Shown: positions 11,020 through 24,868, counted from the stretch's first letter. The stretch is DNA of 64,000 nucleotides from Diphasiastrum complanatum (GCA_029204225.1 CM055111.1:14877861-14941860); one strand, 5' to 3'. The notes: generated from the letters alone by a model not told the origin. Program-made: numbers and translations.

Positions 11020-12135
11020 AGTAAAGCTTGTAAAGGTAGCTTTACAACACTTCTCCTCCATTAGACTCACTGTTATGGCATATATCCTCATTATTCGTGT
11101 TGTGTTAAAAATATTTGTACATAATCACTTGTATTTGCCAAGCTAATTCTCTTGTTTGTGTATTAAATTCAACCAGTCAAATCTATGCCTTATGTCCAAT
11201 TTTGTTGTGTACATTTTAAAGTTGAAAAATCTTGGATGTCATGTGGTGATGATGTTGATGTTTTTATTGGCATATGTTGGTTTTATGCATTAGGCCTAAA
11301 GTAGCTAATACGATTTGTTATAGTGTCTATTCAGTGCAGGTTGTTATATTGGCTATTGTAGTGCTTAAGGGATCATAAGGGAAATTCTAATGCAGATAGA
11401 TACTCGATTAAAAACATGGAAATTTTCTAGATCAATGCACACCATCTAAAAGTTTCATTTTCTAGCTCCAAAGGCCACATATCCTTTAAAAAATGTTGTG
11501 CATTTAAAGGCTCCAAAAAAGATTTAAGATAGTTCATTACTATTTGGAGTGATGTTGCACCAAACTAAAATTAGTATACAATTATCTTTCCTTTTTATAA
11601 AATAATTTAGAAGAAGATTAATCACACATTGATTTATTGCCTATATAAGCAATCCAAATAGCATCTTCTTGTAGAATATGTACAATGTATAGTAAAAAAA
11701 GGTAGGGTCCAACCAAGGAGCAAAAATGTTATGTTTGCTTCATATTATCATGTTTGAAAAAAATGTTGATGTGATCATAAAGTATGTAAATTGTAAAGAG
11801 TTCAAGGATGTATGTGATATCGAAGAAAGATACCATGTGGGCCATGCCATTTTGACCAAACTGCATTTGTTATTGGGTATTGTCTTGTCATTGCTCAATA
11901 TTGCAAGCATTTCACCAATTTAGCAAAAGACTAATTTTGTATTCCGTATAGGCTTCAACCTATAAGTTCAAGCTTGTCAATACTTATATAACTTCATACA
12001 TTTATTTAGATCAACTTTCAAATATAGTAGCATTGACCACTTCAATCTCGATGTATATATATGCTTTCATCTTTCAAGGTTGAAACCCAAAGCTTCCTTT
12101 GTATATGTTTAAACGAATGTCTATATGCTTAGACG
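11020..12135. other. No gene recognised
   Basis: AT-rich non-coding. The plus frame at 11726-11923 has no recognisable motif. Confidence 0.4.
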
Positions 12136-12138
12136 ACT

Positions 12139-12371
12139 TAAGCACGATAATAGTAAAGTCAAATTGTTGAAGGAAATACGTCAATTGGGCTATTCGAAAC
12201 TAAGGAGTTCTAATTTAAGCATAATAATAGTAAAGTCAAATTGTTGAAGGAAATACGTCAATTGGGCTATTCAAAACTAAGGAGTTCTAATTTAAGCACA
12301 ATAATAGTAAAGTCAAACTGTTGAAGGAAATATGTCAATTGGGCTATTCAAAACTAAGGAGTTCTAATTTT
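12139..12371. repeat. 77-bp tandem repeat, three copies
   Basis: Units start at about 12141, 12218 and 12295 with agcacgataatagtaaagtc or near-identical sequence and end in aaggagttctaattt. They differ by only a few bases, so the duplication is recent. The unit length is not a multiple of three. Confidence 0.9.
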
Positions 12372-12379
12372 TCACAAAC

Positions 12380-13499
12380 ATAACCAAATGCTTCGAACTC
12401 TCACGTATAGACCTTCATTTTGTTGGTAATTGAGAATGTGTGGTATAAGAGCTTTTCCTTATCATGAAGACAAGGTCGATCATGAAAATATAGATCGGCC
12501 TTTTCTTAATGAATTGTGCTTGTATTTGATGTTTTTAGGTCATTGTCAAAATGAAGATAAAATATGAGCATTATGAAGTCAACATTGTCCCAACTTTCAT
12601 TAAATATAAAAAATGGACAATAGACCATGAGTGTTCACTCAACTACCAAAGCTTCACGCATACTAATTCAAACTTAGAATCGCCTTATAGTGCCCAAAAA
12701 GGACACATTGTGTGGACAACTCAACTACCTAAAGTGAAACTTGAAATTTTGATAGCTAGATGACAGGGACAATTTGGGATCATATTTTAGGATACAAATG
12801 TAAATTTTAACTTGCATTGGTCCCTTGCAATCTTCTTCTTGATTATGTGAGAACCCTACTATCTTTTTCTCTCAAAATAGTTACCTTTAGTATTAACTTA
12901 ATACAAATGCATAGAAGTAGAGGCAAGTCAAATATTTCGACTATTGAAGAAACCAAACAAAGAAGAAGCCTTCTCAATGAAGGAGCTAGGATGAAACATA
13001 GACTTATTGTCTATCAATCACATAAGAGAACTCTACATGGTTTCTACTTATCTAGATAACCCAAAGCAACAAAACATGAATAAGATCATAAAACATCGTT
13101 TTTAGTGGTTGTCTCATTAAGCCAAATATAGTTAGGATAACTAATTTTAAATCCAACATGGAGTCTTTTTTCAAACTCAATATTGAGATTGGCACAAAGA
13201 CCACCCTATACATCATTTGACAAAGATATAAGAAAAGGATTCAACAATAAAGCCACATTATTTGCAACTTTTGTTTATCTCCTTACTATAATGCATTGTA
13301 GGGAGGACTTTTCCTCACCCACCTTCAAAATCTATTTCCAAGCAAATGCAAAGCAAACAAGAGATGAAGAGGATTTTTCTTTCATGTCACGTGGTAGTTT
13401 GATCCCATGGGAACAAAGCATAAATCCAAAGTATTATGCAGGCTATGATGACAATCTAATTGTAACATCCATTAATCCTAATTTTGCATGATCATATGT

Positions 13500-13500
<1 letters not shown>
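12380..13500. other. Unidentified stretch with several plus-strand frames
   Basis: Plus-strand reading frames occur at 12551-12763, 12817-13059 and 13183-13491 (102 aa, containing LIPWEQSINPKYYAGYDDN). I recognise no domain. They could be exons of a decayed transposon gene upstream of the En/Spm-like element, or chance. Confidence 0.25.

Positions 13501-13501
<1 letters not shown>

Positions 13502-13592
<91 letters not shown>
13502..13592. repeat. (CT)n microsatellite
   Basis: About 45 CT units without interruption. Confidence 0.95.
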
Positions 13593-13597
<5 letters not shown>

Positions 13598-14084
13598 CAA
13601 TCAGAGTTATCTATAATTAGCGTTATCACGAGGAAATGCAAATAGAGGTGAAGCAAAATGAGGTTGTTATTGCGACAATTGAAGTGGAGGAGGACTAGAG
13701 TCTAAAATATATACGATCGAAACTTACAATGCTCCAATTTGACATACCTCAAAGCTATGGTTTTCGAGTAAATGGAAGAATGATACGTTTTTGTATTTAA
13801 ATAGTCTGTTATGTAATTGTTATCCTGTTATTTATTAATATTGATTTATTGATAGACCATTTGCAATGTTAATGCAGATTAGAGCAAGGCAAGAAGATCA
13901 TATCCCATGCAAAGATTTATTGTCAAGCATAGAAATTGTCGAAACAAAATAAAGCTTTGATGAATCAGTAATTCTACAATAATGGTGAGCTTAACTTTCC
14001 TTGTGAAATTCTAGATTGCTAACTTTTGGCTCCTTTTATATTAACCCACATTGTTTATTGAAAAATGTAATTCCATTGTTTTCA

Positions 14085-14846
14085 TGTGCAATTTTTTTTG
14101 GTCGAAATTGCAAAAAGCCAAAAAAATTATGAAAAAAAATTCCGCAATTTATACCGTCATGGTAGAAATTGTAGAAAATTGTCTGCAATTTCTACCGTCA
14201 TGGCAAAAATTGCGGAAAAAAATTGCAAAAAACTTCTGCAATTTTTGTCGTCATCACAGAATTTGCGAAAAAAAAAGTGCGAAAAAGATTTTTCGCAATT
14301 TTTTGGTCATGGCCAAAATTGTGAAAAATGTTTTTGCGGCAGAAATTGCAGAAAACATTGAATAAAATTTTTCGCAATTTCTCCTGTCGTGGAAAACATT
14401 ACAGACAAAGTTGTGGATACATATTTTCGCAATTTTTGGGCCATGGCAGAATTTGCGAAAAATGTTTCTGTTGCAAAAATTGCAAAAAAAAACTGTAGAA
14501 AGTTTTTCGCAATTTTTTCCATCGTGGTAGAAATTGCAGACAAAATTGTGAAGAAAAATTTATTGCAATTTTTAAGCCATGGCAGAAATTGCGAAAAACT
14601 TTCCACGGCTGAAATTGCAAAACAAATTGAAAAAGTTGTTCGCAATTTCGCTCGTCATGGTAGAAATCGCAGACAAAACTGCGGAAAAAAATTCCACAAT
14701 TTTTAGACATGGCAGAAATTGCAAAAGTTGTTGCAAATTGCGGACAAAATTGTGGAAAATTGCGAAGAAAATTGCAAAAAAATTTCGCAATTTTTGCCAT
14801 CACAGCAAGAATTGCGGAAAAAAAAATTCTGCAATTTTTAATCTAG
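14085..14846. repeat. Left arm: array of GCAATTTTT / AAATTGCG motifs
   Basis: Some twenty copies of words such as gcaatttttgccatggcag, aaattgcgaaaaa and tttttcgcaatttt occur in both orientations, often as pairs that can fold (..cgcaatttttgggccatggcagaatttgcg..). Because the words are strand-symmetric, both strands have long spurious reading frames. Confidence 0.85.
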
Positions 14847-14997
14847 CGTCGACCATAGCGTCGATTATCGGAAGCCGAATTGTTGGTAAGTCGCGGTTTC
14901 TTTTCATTTCAATTTTCGATTTTTGAGCACGAAGAGGAGGATATTTTTGCGCCTAGCGGTGGTGCTGCTCTCTATGGCTCTTGATGCTTGATCCTTC

Positions 14998-15300
14998 TTA
15001 TGCTTTTTTGTCACAGCCAAGCTCTCTACCTTTTCGCCTTAGCCAGGGCTTGGAGAAAAAGTGGAGCATTGGACAAAAAGGTGAGCACCATAGCCAACAT
15101 TCAAAAGTTTACTTGTTTTTCTTTGATACATTTGTGTTTATTGTTGTTTATGTTCTTTTGTCACAGCCAAAGCTCTTTACCTTCTCACCATAGCCAAGGC
15201 TTGAGCAAAAAGTTGAGCATTGGACACAAAGGTAAGCACCAAAGCCAACATTCAAAAATTTACTTGTTTTGCTCTGTTACATTTGTGTTTATTGTTGTTT
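14998..15300. repeat. 153-bp tandem duplication in the leader of the Transposase_24 gene
   Basis: cttttttgtcacagccaagctct.. recurs 153 bp later (cttttgtcacagccaaagctct..). In both units gagcattggac-a-aaag is followed by a gtgagc or gtaagc that could serve as a splice donor. Confidence 0.75.
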
Positions 15301-15308
15301 ATGTTCTT

Positions 15309-15665
15309 TTCTCTCTCTCATTGACACTCTTTTGTTTTTTTTTTCATCCGAGTTAAAGCTTTTTAAAAGCTTGAGGTAAAGCTATTTAAAAGCTTGTAAA
15401 CCTTTTGAAAGAGAGCATAATAAAGCTTCTCAAAAGGAGTAAAGCTATTTAAAAGGGTGTAAAGCTTGGAGTAGGGCTTGGAGTAAAGTAAGTTTTTTGA
15501 AAACCTTGATGACTCTCTATCCTTTTATCTCTCTCATTGACACTCTTTTGTTTCCCTTTCATTAGAGTTAAAATAGTTTGAGTAAAGCTTGGAGTAAAGC
15601 TTGTTCTCCCTCTCTCTCTTTGTCTCTGAGTCTGTTTCTCTCTCTCATTGACACTCTTTTTTCTC
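15309..15665. repeat. Three copies of CTCTCTCATTGACACTCTTTT in AAAGCTT-rich leader
   Basis: The 21-base word occurs near 15311, 15530 and 15643. Between them are repeated gtaaagcttnnnaaaag words. This is probably leader or intron sequence of the element gene. Confidence 0.65.
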
Positions 15666-16184
15666 ACTTTTATCACAATATCCTCAATTTGGAATAAAGT
15701 TTCTTGGGGTAAAGCTTTTGAAACAAAGTTTTTGGAGACAAGGTGAGCATTGTTTATTGTGAATCTTGTTTTTTTGTTTTGTTGAAATATTGTTGTTTTG
15801 TTTTGTTAAAATCTTGTTGATTTGTTTGTGAGTATTTTCTTTCAATTGAAACTTTCTAAAATAATGTGAAGATCATATGCTACAGCTTGATAAAGATAAA
15901 TGTTTTAAAATCATGAAAACAAGTAAGATAGTTGAAAAGGGCTTTAGCGTTTAGAGTTTAGATTAAAGGATTTATAGAAAGGGTATACATGAGGACATGA
16001 TATAAGAGATTTAGGGTAAAATATTTAAATTAAAGATTTAGAAACAGTGGATCAAAGGTAAGGATTATCAGAGAGAAATTGAATAAAAAGAGGATAAAGT
16101 TTATGTTTAGGTTTGTGGTTATAGTTAATTTTACGTTTTATGTTTATCATTGTTATCTTAATGTAGTTCATTTTTTATATGCAG

Positions 16185-18263
<2,079 letters not shown>

Positions 18264-18439
18264 GTTAGTTCACTTTCTCATTTCTTCTTTCTCTCTCTCC
18301 ATCTCTTTTTATTTAAACTTGGTACGGTCCTAGCTATCTACATGAAGAGAGGGAGAGGGAGAGAGACAAAGAGAGAGAAAGAGAGAATGAGAATGAGAGA
18401 GAGAATGAGATATATTCCTTATTTCAGTTTTGATCATGC

Positions 18440-18670
18440 ATCATGTTGCTATAGAGGAGGATCCAATGCTACAACAGTTGGGTTCAGCTCAGCCGTTATC
18501 TATAGTTAAAGAGATTTAACCCTCATTAGAGAGATAGAGATAAGTTTTCTTACAATTTCATAATCTTTTTCGTATGTCATGTAGCGTGCAACTATAGAGA
18601 AGGATCCGACGCCACGACAATCATGTTTAGCTCAACCGTTATCTGAGGTAAAGAACTTGCTATTGAGATT
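18440..18670 (+). other. Duplicated exon-like tails of the Transposase_24 gene
   Basis: Two 75-bp blocks, 18449-18520 and 18585-18655, share ctatagaggaggatcc.., then ttcagctcagccgttatct / tttagctcaaccgttatct and a following gttaaag / gtaaag. They translate to related peptides (IEEDPM..AQPLS and IEKDPT..AQPLS). Probably a duplicated last coding exon; splice joints are uncertain. Confidence 0.4.
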
Positions 18671-18686
18671 TAGGGTTTAGGGTTGG

Positions 18687-19215
18687 TGATATTTTTTGCA
18701 ATTTTAGCCAACAAGTTGCAAGTATTTATTCGCAATTTTTTTGGCAAAAATTGTCAAAACAATTGCGGAAATTCATTTCCGCAAATTTTTTCAAAATAGT
18801 GTATAAAAAATGCGAAAAATAAATGCGCAATTTATATTCTATGGCGAATTTATTTTTCGCAAATTTTTGACACTATTTTGAAAAAAATTACAAAAATGAA
18901 TTTCCATAATTTTTTTCGCAATTTTTTCACAAAAATTTGCGGAAAAATATCCGCAATTTTTGCCACAACAATTGCAAAAAATTTCGCAATTTTTTTGACA
19001 ATTTTTGCCCAAAAAATCTGGCAAAAACAAATTGCAAAAACAAATTGTGGAAATAAATCCGCAATTATTATGCCAAAAAATTGCGGGTGGATTTTCGCAA
19101 TTTTTTTATTGTTAATTTAGCCATAAAAATTACGAAAAATTAGCCAAAAAAATTGTGGATCCGAAATTGCGCATTTGCCAAAAAAAATTGCGGAAACCGT
19201 TTCCGCAATTTTTTT
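18687..19215. repeat. Right arm: array of GCAATTTTT / AAATTGCGG motifs
   Basis: Same vocabulary as the left arm (ttccgcaattttttt, aaaaattgcgga, aacaattgcggaaattcatttccgc), again in both orientations and forming many potential stems. The words differ slightly from those of the left arm (more CCGC/GCGG, no CCATGG). Confidence 0.85.
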
Positions 19216-19217
19216 TC

Positions 19218-19640
19218 TCAATTTTTGCTACCTTTACAACTCATAAACATTTTTTCATAATCAAATTAGACCTACATTTAGAAGATAAGAAAGTAACTTT
19301 AGATGGACTTATTTAAGTGACCTTATTATGTTTTAAATATAGATTTATTTTTATTATGAAAAAATGTTCATTAAGTTGTAAAAGTTAGTATATCGTCATG
19401 CTACCTTCAAAATTTTCAAAAGAAAAATATTTAAAGATTTACCTGATTTGGCTAGCATGCCAATGTGCTATCCACATTGGCTCCAAAAAAAACTTAATTT
19501 TTAAAAAAAAACTTTAAAAAAAATTGTATGCTAACATGCGGACATGCTAACTTTTACAACTTCATGAACATGTTTTAATAATACAAATAAACCTACATTT
19601 AGAGGATAACAAAGTGTATTTTGATGGACCTACTTGAAAT
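19218..19640. repeat. Repeat module in direct and inverted copies
   Basis: ctttacaactcataaacattttttcataat (first half) at 19223-19262 recurs inverted at 19353-19388 and directly at 19552-19590. In the direct copies it is followed by aacctacatttagaggataa or a near match and ttgatggacctactt. It borders the right arm of the En/Spm-like element. Confidence 0.65.
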
Positions 19641-19644
19641 TTGA

Positions 19645-20260
19645 TGGCTAGTAAGATTTTCAACTATGCACTGAACCACAATCCTTATATATAAAAAATC
19701 ATATAATGGCATAAAAATGGTAGCACACCATGTCCTACCTTTTTGTTAAATCATGGGCAAAGAAAAATTTGCTCGCAAAATGCCAAGGCCCTAGGGAAGG
19801 TGTTTGCAAGGGGATTGTAAGATTGGATATGCATGAATCTAGTGCATTAATCGACAATAGAAAATTAGCAACAATGCATTTTCTTACAAAGTTTCGTGGT
19901 GCCAAGCAAGCAACTCTTTCAAGATCTTACAATAGGAAAAAAATTATAGGAACCATTCATCTAAAAATAAGTTAACAAGGTTGCTACATTCATACATCAC
20001 TCTTAAGGACACGTTAATTTGAAATTGAAATTATTGTTCAAATTTATTTATTAAAATCATTATTGTGCAAAGTTAAGGACATGTTGATTTGGAATTGGAA
20101 GTATTGTTTGAAATTTATTTATTGAAATTCATTATTTGTCCAAAGTTGCAACTACCATCAGCAAAAGCTATAATTACTCATAACAAAATACTATGCATTG
20201 TTTAGCAATGTGTCCACAAACAGGGCCATGCTTGCTTTGTACTTCTTCGTAAGCATTAAT
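19645..20260. other. No gene recognised
   Basis: Non-coding; includes a short direct repeat (aaggacatgttgatttggaattg-type words at 20008 and 20075). The plus frame at 19730-19975 has no recognisable motif. Confidence 0.35.
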
Positions 20261-20716
20261 GGACATGCAAACCTGTAGGGATCCTAGCCATAGCCCAAAT
20301 TTTGCACGTGAAGGGTCCATACTTCATAGTAGTCTAATGCTCTAGTTTCAACATCTTCACCCATCAAATGTATGCCCATCTATAGAGAGCCATATGAAGA
20401 TTTAAGGTATCTCTTATCATAAGAGGAAAATGGATATCATAACAATGCTTTTTGGGATTATCAACCCATGAGTTCACAGAATTGAACTTGGGTGGGCAAC
20501 CCATCTCAAGCACAACCAACTCACTAGTCACTACGTGCGGGAACATGATAACAATGATCTATGTGCTAATTTAAAAAAGATGGGGAGGACATTTATGTTA
20601 CAGCTCATAAACTCGATGGCACAGCATGTATCCAGTAGCCTATCAAATATCTTCTCTTGATAACCTTTTGTTTCTGGATTAGGCAATTGAATAGGCTGCT
20701 CTGGAATGAATCTCAT
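20170..20716 (-). pseudogene. Unidentified coding-like tract, broken
   Basis: On the minus strand two stretches read like real protein. One is 20716-20534 (IQLPNPETKGYQEKIFDRLL..). The other is about 20374-20190 in a different frame (GEDVETRALDYYEVWTLHVQ, then DPYRFACPLMLTKKYKASM). The second is broken only by two TAG codons, each placed where a glutamine would read naturally (GYG-TAG-DPYRF, NNA-TAG-YFVM). I do not recognise the family. The frame changes between the two suggest introns or frameshifts. Confidence 0.3.
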
Positions 20717-20719
20717 AAA

Positions 20720-21675
20720 TTATGGATTCGAAATAGCTTTCTTTCAACTTTATCTTCACAGGTCACTTCCTCCCTGGTATGTTTTCCTTGAAGGTTCATT
20801 CAGAAGGGTGGTCATTCAGTGAAGAGAGCACTACAACCTCAAAAATGTGAAATCACAGGCCGGGTGTAAGAATACAACTGCCAGTCCGATCAACTGCAAG
20901 ATGCACAAACAGAAAATGGGATTTGAAAAGCAAAAAAACTATCCATTAAGAGATCAACATAGTTCGGCCAGGGAGTGAGAACGTATTAACAATCAGACAG
21001 GCAATAAAACACTGGACACACTTATGTTCGCTACGAATATGCTACGGCAGAAAGGCATTTGAAGGGCATGGAGAGTTATGCTTACCAAGGAGCTTTGTTT
21101 ACTGACAAACTTGTTTCAAATGCTATGATAAAAATCCAGAAACCTTTATTTTTTGAGAAAAAGAGGTGATGACAATAGAACCACCAAACTATGGTAATGT
21201 ACAACTTTTAGCCAATGCTTGTAGCATTAGCAATATATGATGTGACTGTCACTTATGTCCTACAAAATTCAACAGAAATAGTGTTCCAATTTTGATAATC
21301 AAACCTCCAAGAGATCAAGAATGCTAATGTTTAGACCCAAGTGTTTTGCATAATACATTGCAAAAGGTTGTGTTAATTAGATGATGACAGTATGACTGAG
21401 ATTCTTCAAGGGGTAATTAATAACAATAGCAAATATTCACATTTGACTCGAGGACCTAAGAGCCTTAAATCTGTATAACAGAGGCATTGTTAAGTAACCA
21501 CTGGCATGCAAGTCAGTGATGCAATGTACAACAACAAATTCTGCAAGTTTTAACAAATTCTGCAAGTTTTGGAAGTCGTGAAAATTTAAACTTTCCCCTG
21601 GAGTAGAAAGTTGCTTTGCAATGGCATATCATATATACTTTATACGTAGTAAATGTCCAGGAGTTGATGGATTCG
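20720..21675. other. No gene recognised
   Basis: AT-rich, no domain seen. It could include the 3' UTR of the exon ending at 21680 if that exon is used. Confidence 0.35.
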
Positions 21676-21679
21676 ACGG

Positions 21680-21808
21680 TTACTTTACTGAGTTTCTAGA
21701 AGCCCCTGGAGGTGGTTGTGGTACAGGCATCCCTTGAAATGTTCCTGATGTATGGTGAGGAACAGAATCTGTTCTAGTAGCTGTTCGTAAAGTGCTTGTA
21801 TGAGAACC
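21680..21808 (-). CDS. Possible last exon of the DnaJ-X gene (alternative or distal)
   Basis: A clean 43-codon terminal exon: acceptor ..aaacag at 21811-21809, phase 0, first residues GSHTSTLRTATRTDS, ending PVPQPPPGASRNSVK and TAA at 21682-21680. It has the same entry phase and the same first two residues (GS) as the terminal exon at 42204-42058, so either could follow the exon at 47127-47047. Alternatively the 42-kb exon could leave by a weak donor just before its stop (GAG|GTCTAG) and continue here. It may instead belong to an unrelated gene whose other exons I have not found. Confidence 0.4.
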   Translation of the reverse strand, partial: GSHTSTLRTATRTDSVPHHTSGTFQGMPVPQPPPGASRNSVK

Positions 21809-21814
21809 CTGTTT

Positions 21815-23665
21815 ATGTCAACCATAAAAAGATTAAGCTGAGACACTGAAGAGCAAAAACAAAGACTCCATTTTACAGGAATATCTCAACAGATCGAATC
21901 AAGAAAAACATATAACATTTTGGAGACTTTTTTACTAAAACCAACCCTCAACATCATTAAATAGAATTATGCAGATCCTTCACATCCTGTGACTACAAAT
22001 AGAGAAAGACTATGTGCAGATAATAAAATACTAGCTATGCGTCAAGGCTTGAGCAACCATTGACATGCAAGTACGGGACATATTAGTACTCTAGCTTTCT
22101 TGGGGCCTTACTGACTTATTTAAAATCCCAAAAGACTAGTTATTCACATTGGGTCCATTATTATGTCATTTGGTCCTACCCTAATTGACTTTTGAAAAGA
22201 CTAAGTAGAATGCCTCCAAAACTATTTATGAAGGCCTATAGACTCCTGCCACCAGGGACCAAATTACCATTGTAAATAAATCAAAAAAATGTTAATACAG
22301 TAATTTATTTATAGGGAAGCTCTAATAATTAATTCGTAAAGGAGATTGACTAGGCAAACCAACTACCTACAGTAAATATTTGAGGCTATTTGTTGGACGA
22401 AGTACAATGTACATCCCAACGACCTGTGTCTTGTAGAAGGAATCAGTTTCAACAAAGGAGATTAGTTACAGGACGGGAAGGTTAGTTAAGAGACTAGGAG
22501 ATAATCCTCCTTGTAAAGTTTTTACTGTTTCTTTTGGTACTAATGAAACGGTAGCTAGAAAACATGATCAGGGTGGTAGGTGTGCAGGCAGAGGGCATGT
22601 GCCTTGTAGCACTCTCCGTCTTCTCTAGAGCACTCCCTCAACCCTAGGTGTTGTTGGTTGCAAGAAAGCCTCCTAAGCCTCTGTCTCCACCCTTATTCTT
22701 CTGTCTTCCTGTGGCTTGTTTCATATATGCGCTGGCTGATCTTGAAAAAACAGTTGCTTGCTGCTGGCGTTAATTGTGAGCTGTGGGTGGAGGAAATGCT
22801 CACAGGCAGTTGCCTCAGCTGCCTGGCTTAGGATCAGATAGTGATTGGCTGAGAGCCACAACCTAGGGGTTGATAGCAAGCAGGTAGTGGCTGGCCACAA
22901 GGGAAGAAGGGAAGAAGGGAAGAAAGGTGACATGTGGTTAAGTTTTTTATTTTTATTTTTATTTGGTTTTCAAAAACCCTACATCCTTATTGGGTCTCTT
23001 TGGGTATTATGACCTGACTCTATGCTAGTTAGCCAAAAGCTGCACGTTTTGCACATTGTGTTTCAAACATTGATTAGACCATTGAAATGCATAAACATAC
23101 AATACTTATATTCAAGAAAATCACATTCTTATCGAATTGTACTAAGTATTTTTTGCATTTGTCTAATAAGAAACTGCAAATAGGCATTCTTCTAGGAATG
23201 TGCACGTGACACTGCCAAATTGCAAAATCTGTTAAATGATTCCAATCTCTTTTTGCTTCCTGTGATCATGAAACTATAGAGGAAGTTTTTGAGTGTAACC
23301 CATCTCAAAACAACTGGAAATTCACAAATATATTCCAAATAGAGAAATAGCTTCAAGGGTTTTCAATTTTTTAATTTTTAGATATCCATATGGGGTCTAG
23401 GCCAATGCTTCAAACATTCCACAAAATACCCTATCTTGACTAATGACATTCACAATTGTCAACCGGATCCAATCAGTATCAGAATTTCCCTTTGAAATTG
23501 CCTAGGTCTCATATTACATGTTCTTTCTCCAAGAAGATCCTCAACTTTATACTCTAACCATCCAGAGATCAAACTGTCCATTTGGAATGCCTTATAATAC
23601 ATATAGGACCATCTCCTTACAACCATATCCTAGAGAAATCGTCTCTTAGATCTACTATAGCCAGT
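21815..23665. other. No gene recognised
   Basis: Non-coding. Includes a small gggaagaa repeat at 22900-22925. If the exon at 21808 belongs to the DnaJ-X gene, this is intron. Confidence 0.35.
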
Positions 23666-23670
23666 ATTAT

Positions 23671-24116
23671 GCAATGTTTAATCGAAATGTGTTTCGAACA
23701 GAGAAACACGTTTGAAACGTCTTGTTCGAAATGAACCCGTTTCGAAACGCGTTTCTTTCGTTGAAATGGCAAGTGAAAAAACCCAAATTCCAAGGTTCGA
23801 ATACTAGGTATCTTACTTTCATTAATCATGTACCTGCTATCGTGTTTCAAAACAATTTCTCTCTCAGAGCTCCCCAAGTTTTAATTTATGACTTATCAGT
23901 GATCACAAATTACAATACTAAAGCCACTAAGTTGGAGATAGAAAATGAAATTGGATGTCTCTACTTAGTACAAGTCTTTCTATGGCATGTATACCAAAAA
24001 TCCATAAAAACACATTTTAAAAAAAAAAGGACCTAAAAACTTTCTATTTCGAAGCTGGACCTCCCATTTCAAACGTGTTTTGAAACAATGTATGAAACGG
24101 GACCCTAAAACATTGC
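23671..24116. mobile_element. MITE-like element with GTTTCGAAAC-type subterminal motifs
   Basis: gcaatgtttaa at 23671 and its inverse taaaacattgc at 24106-24116 bound a 446-bp segment (10 of 11 bases pair). Just inside both ends are clusters of a strand-symmetric word: gtttcgaac, acgtttgaaacg and cgtttcgaaacgcg on the left, tttcaaacgtgttttgaaac on the right. No target duplication was evident. The right end overlaps the end of the hAT remnant reading frame. Confidence 0.5.
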
Positions 24117-24785
24117 TCTCTTTTCATAATAGTCAACCCCGAGCTCCTCTCCACCGTCTGAGCCCTCATCATCTCCCTCCTCAGCCCTACCCCTCTGCCG
24201 CCGTAAAGCCCGTGCGTCAGCATGTGCCTGTCTGTAGAACTCTCTATGGATCTCATCATCCATCTCGTCCTGCGTGGGTGGTGCCCGAGGAGCAGCAGCT
24301 ACCGAATCCACCAAGCAAGTGTCAGGGTTCACCTGCAACCAAAAACAATACATTGTTGTCAGGCAGGTATTTTGCAATTCACTGCATATTTCGAAAGCAA
24401 TTCAATTCGTCAAAGCATAGCATGAAACAAGGGGTAATGATGTGACTCGCCTCGAGCATCTAGCCCTCTCCTCGCGTGTGTCTCAACATACGACCGTTGG
24501 TGTTCACAAACACCAACCGCCTACACTACTTGATGGATAACCTATTCCTCTTCTGCGTGTGATACAAGGCCCAGGTGCTTCAATTCTGCTCGCAAGCTCC
24601 TACTGAACAGTCCTGTGCAAGGACTCTCTCGGCCAATTGTCGCAGGTCACCTGTGTTGCGCCCGTGGATGCACCACCATGTAACGGGCCTCAGCTGATCC
24701 TCCCTCCACCGACTCTACTCTCCATCGAAAGGAAACTGGAAGCGCTCAAATGTGAGTAGCATGCTCATCCTGTTGATCTAGACAG
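24105..24785 (-). pseudogene. hAT transposase, C-terminal (dimerisation) part
   Basis: Minus-strand exon about 24785-24447 carries the hAT C-terminal domain: RWREDQLRPVTWW, then LRQLAERVLAQDCSVGACE, then STWALYHTQKRNRL and CRRLVFVNTNGRM. An intron (donor at 24446, acceptor ending 24333) leads to a last exon 24332-24105 (VNPDTCLVDSVAAAPRAP.., acidic tail ending YYEKRAMF). One frame is open except for TAG at 24717, 24528 and 24462 and TGA at 24582. The TGA falls on the W of the family's NWST motif. Only the 3' end of the gene remains. Confidence 0.82.
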
Positions 24786-24868
24786 AGATAGGTTGTCATG
24801 AATCTTCGTATAGGCATGCCACCCCACTAGAACCTCTACCCCCCACAAATGGTAATTACAAATCCCTA

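Noticed and set aside
12139..12371. CRISPR-like array
   Set aside because: The tandem 77-bp units have no spacers and the genome is eukaryotic.
14051..14926. Several 70-134 codon frames on both strands in the left arm (NFRNFWAMAEFAKN-type)
   Set aside because: The arm is built of a strand-symmetric A/T-rich word lacking stops; the peptides merely repeat the word in different frames.
18665..18690. Telomere-like tttagggtttaggg
   Set aside because: Only two units, likely chance or a plant telo-box-like word; no array.
24105..24259. Overlapping frames on both strands around 24.1-24.4 kb
   Set aside because: Shadows of the minus-strand hAT terminal exon (24332-24105), which is the one with a good acceptor and a matching upstream exon.
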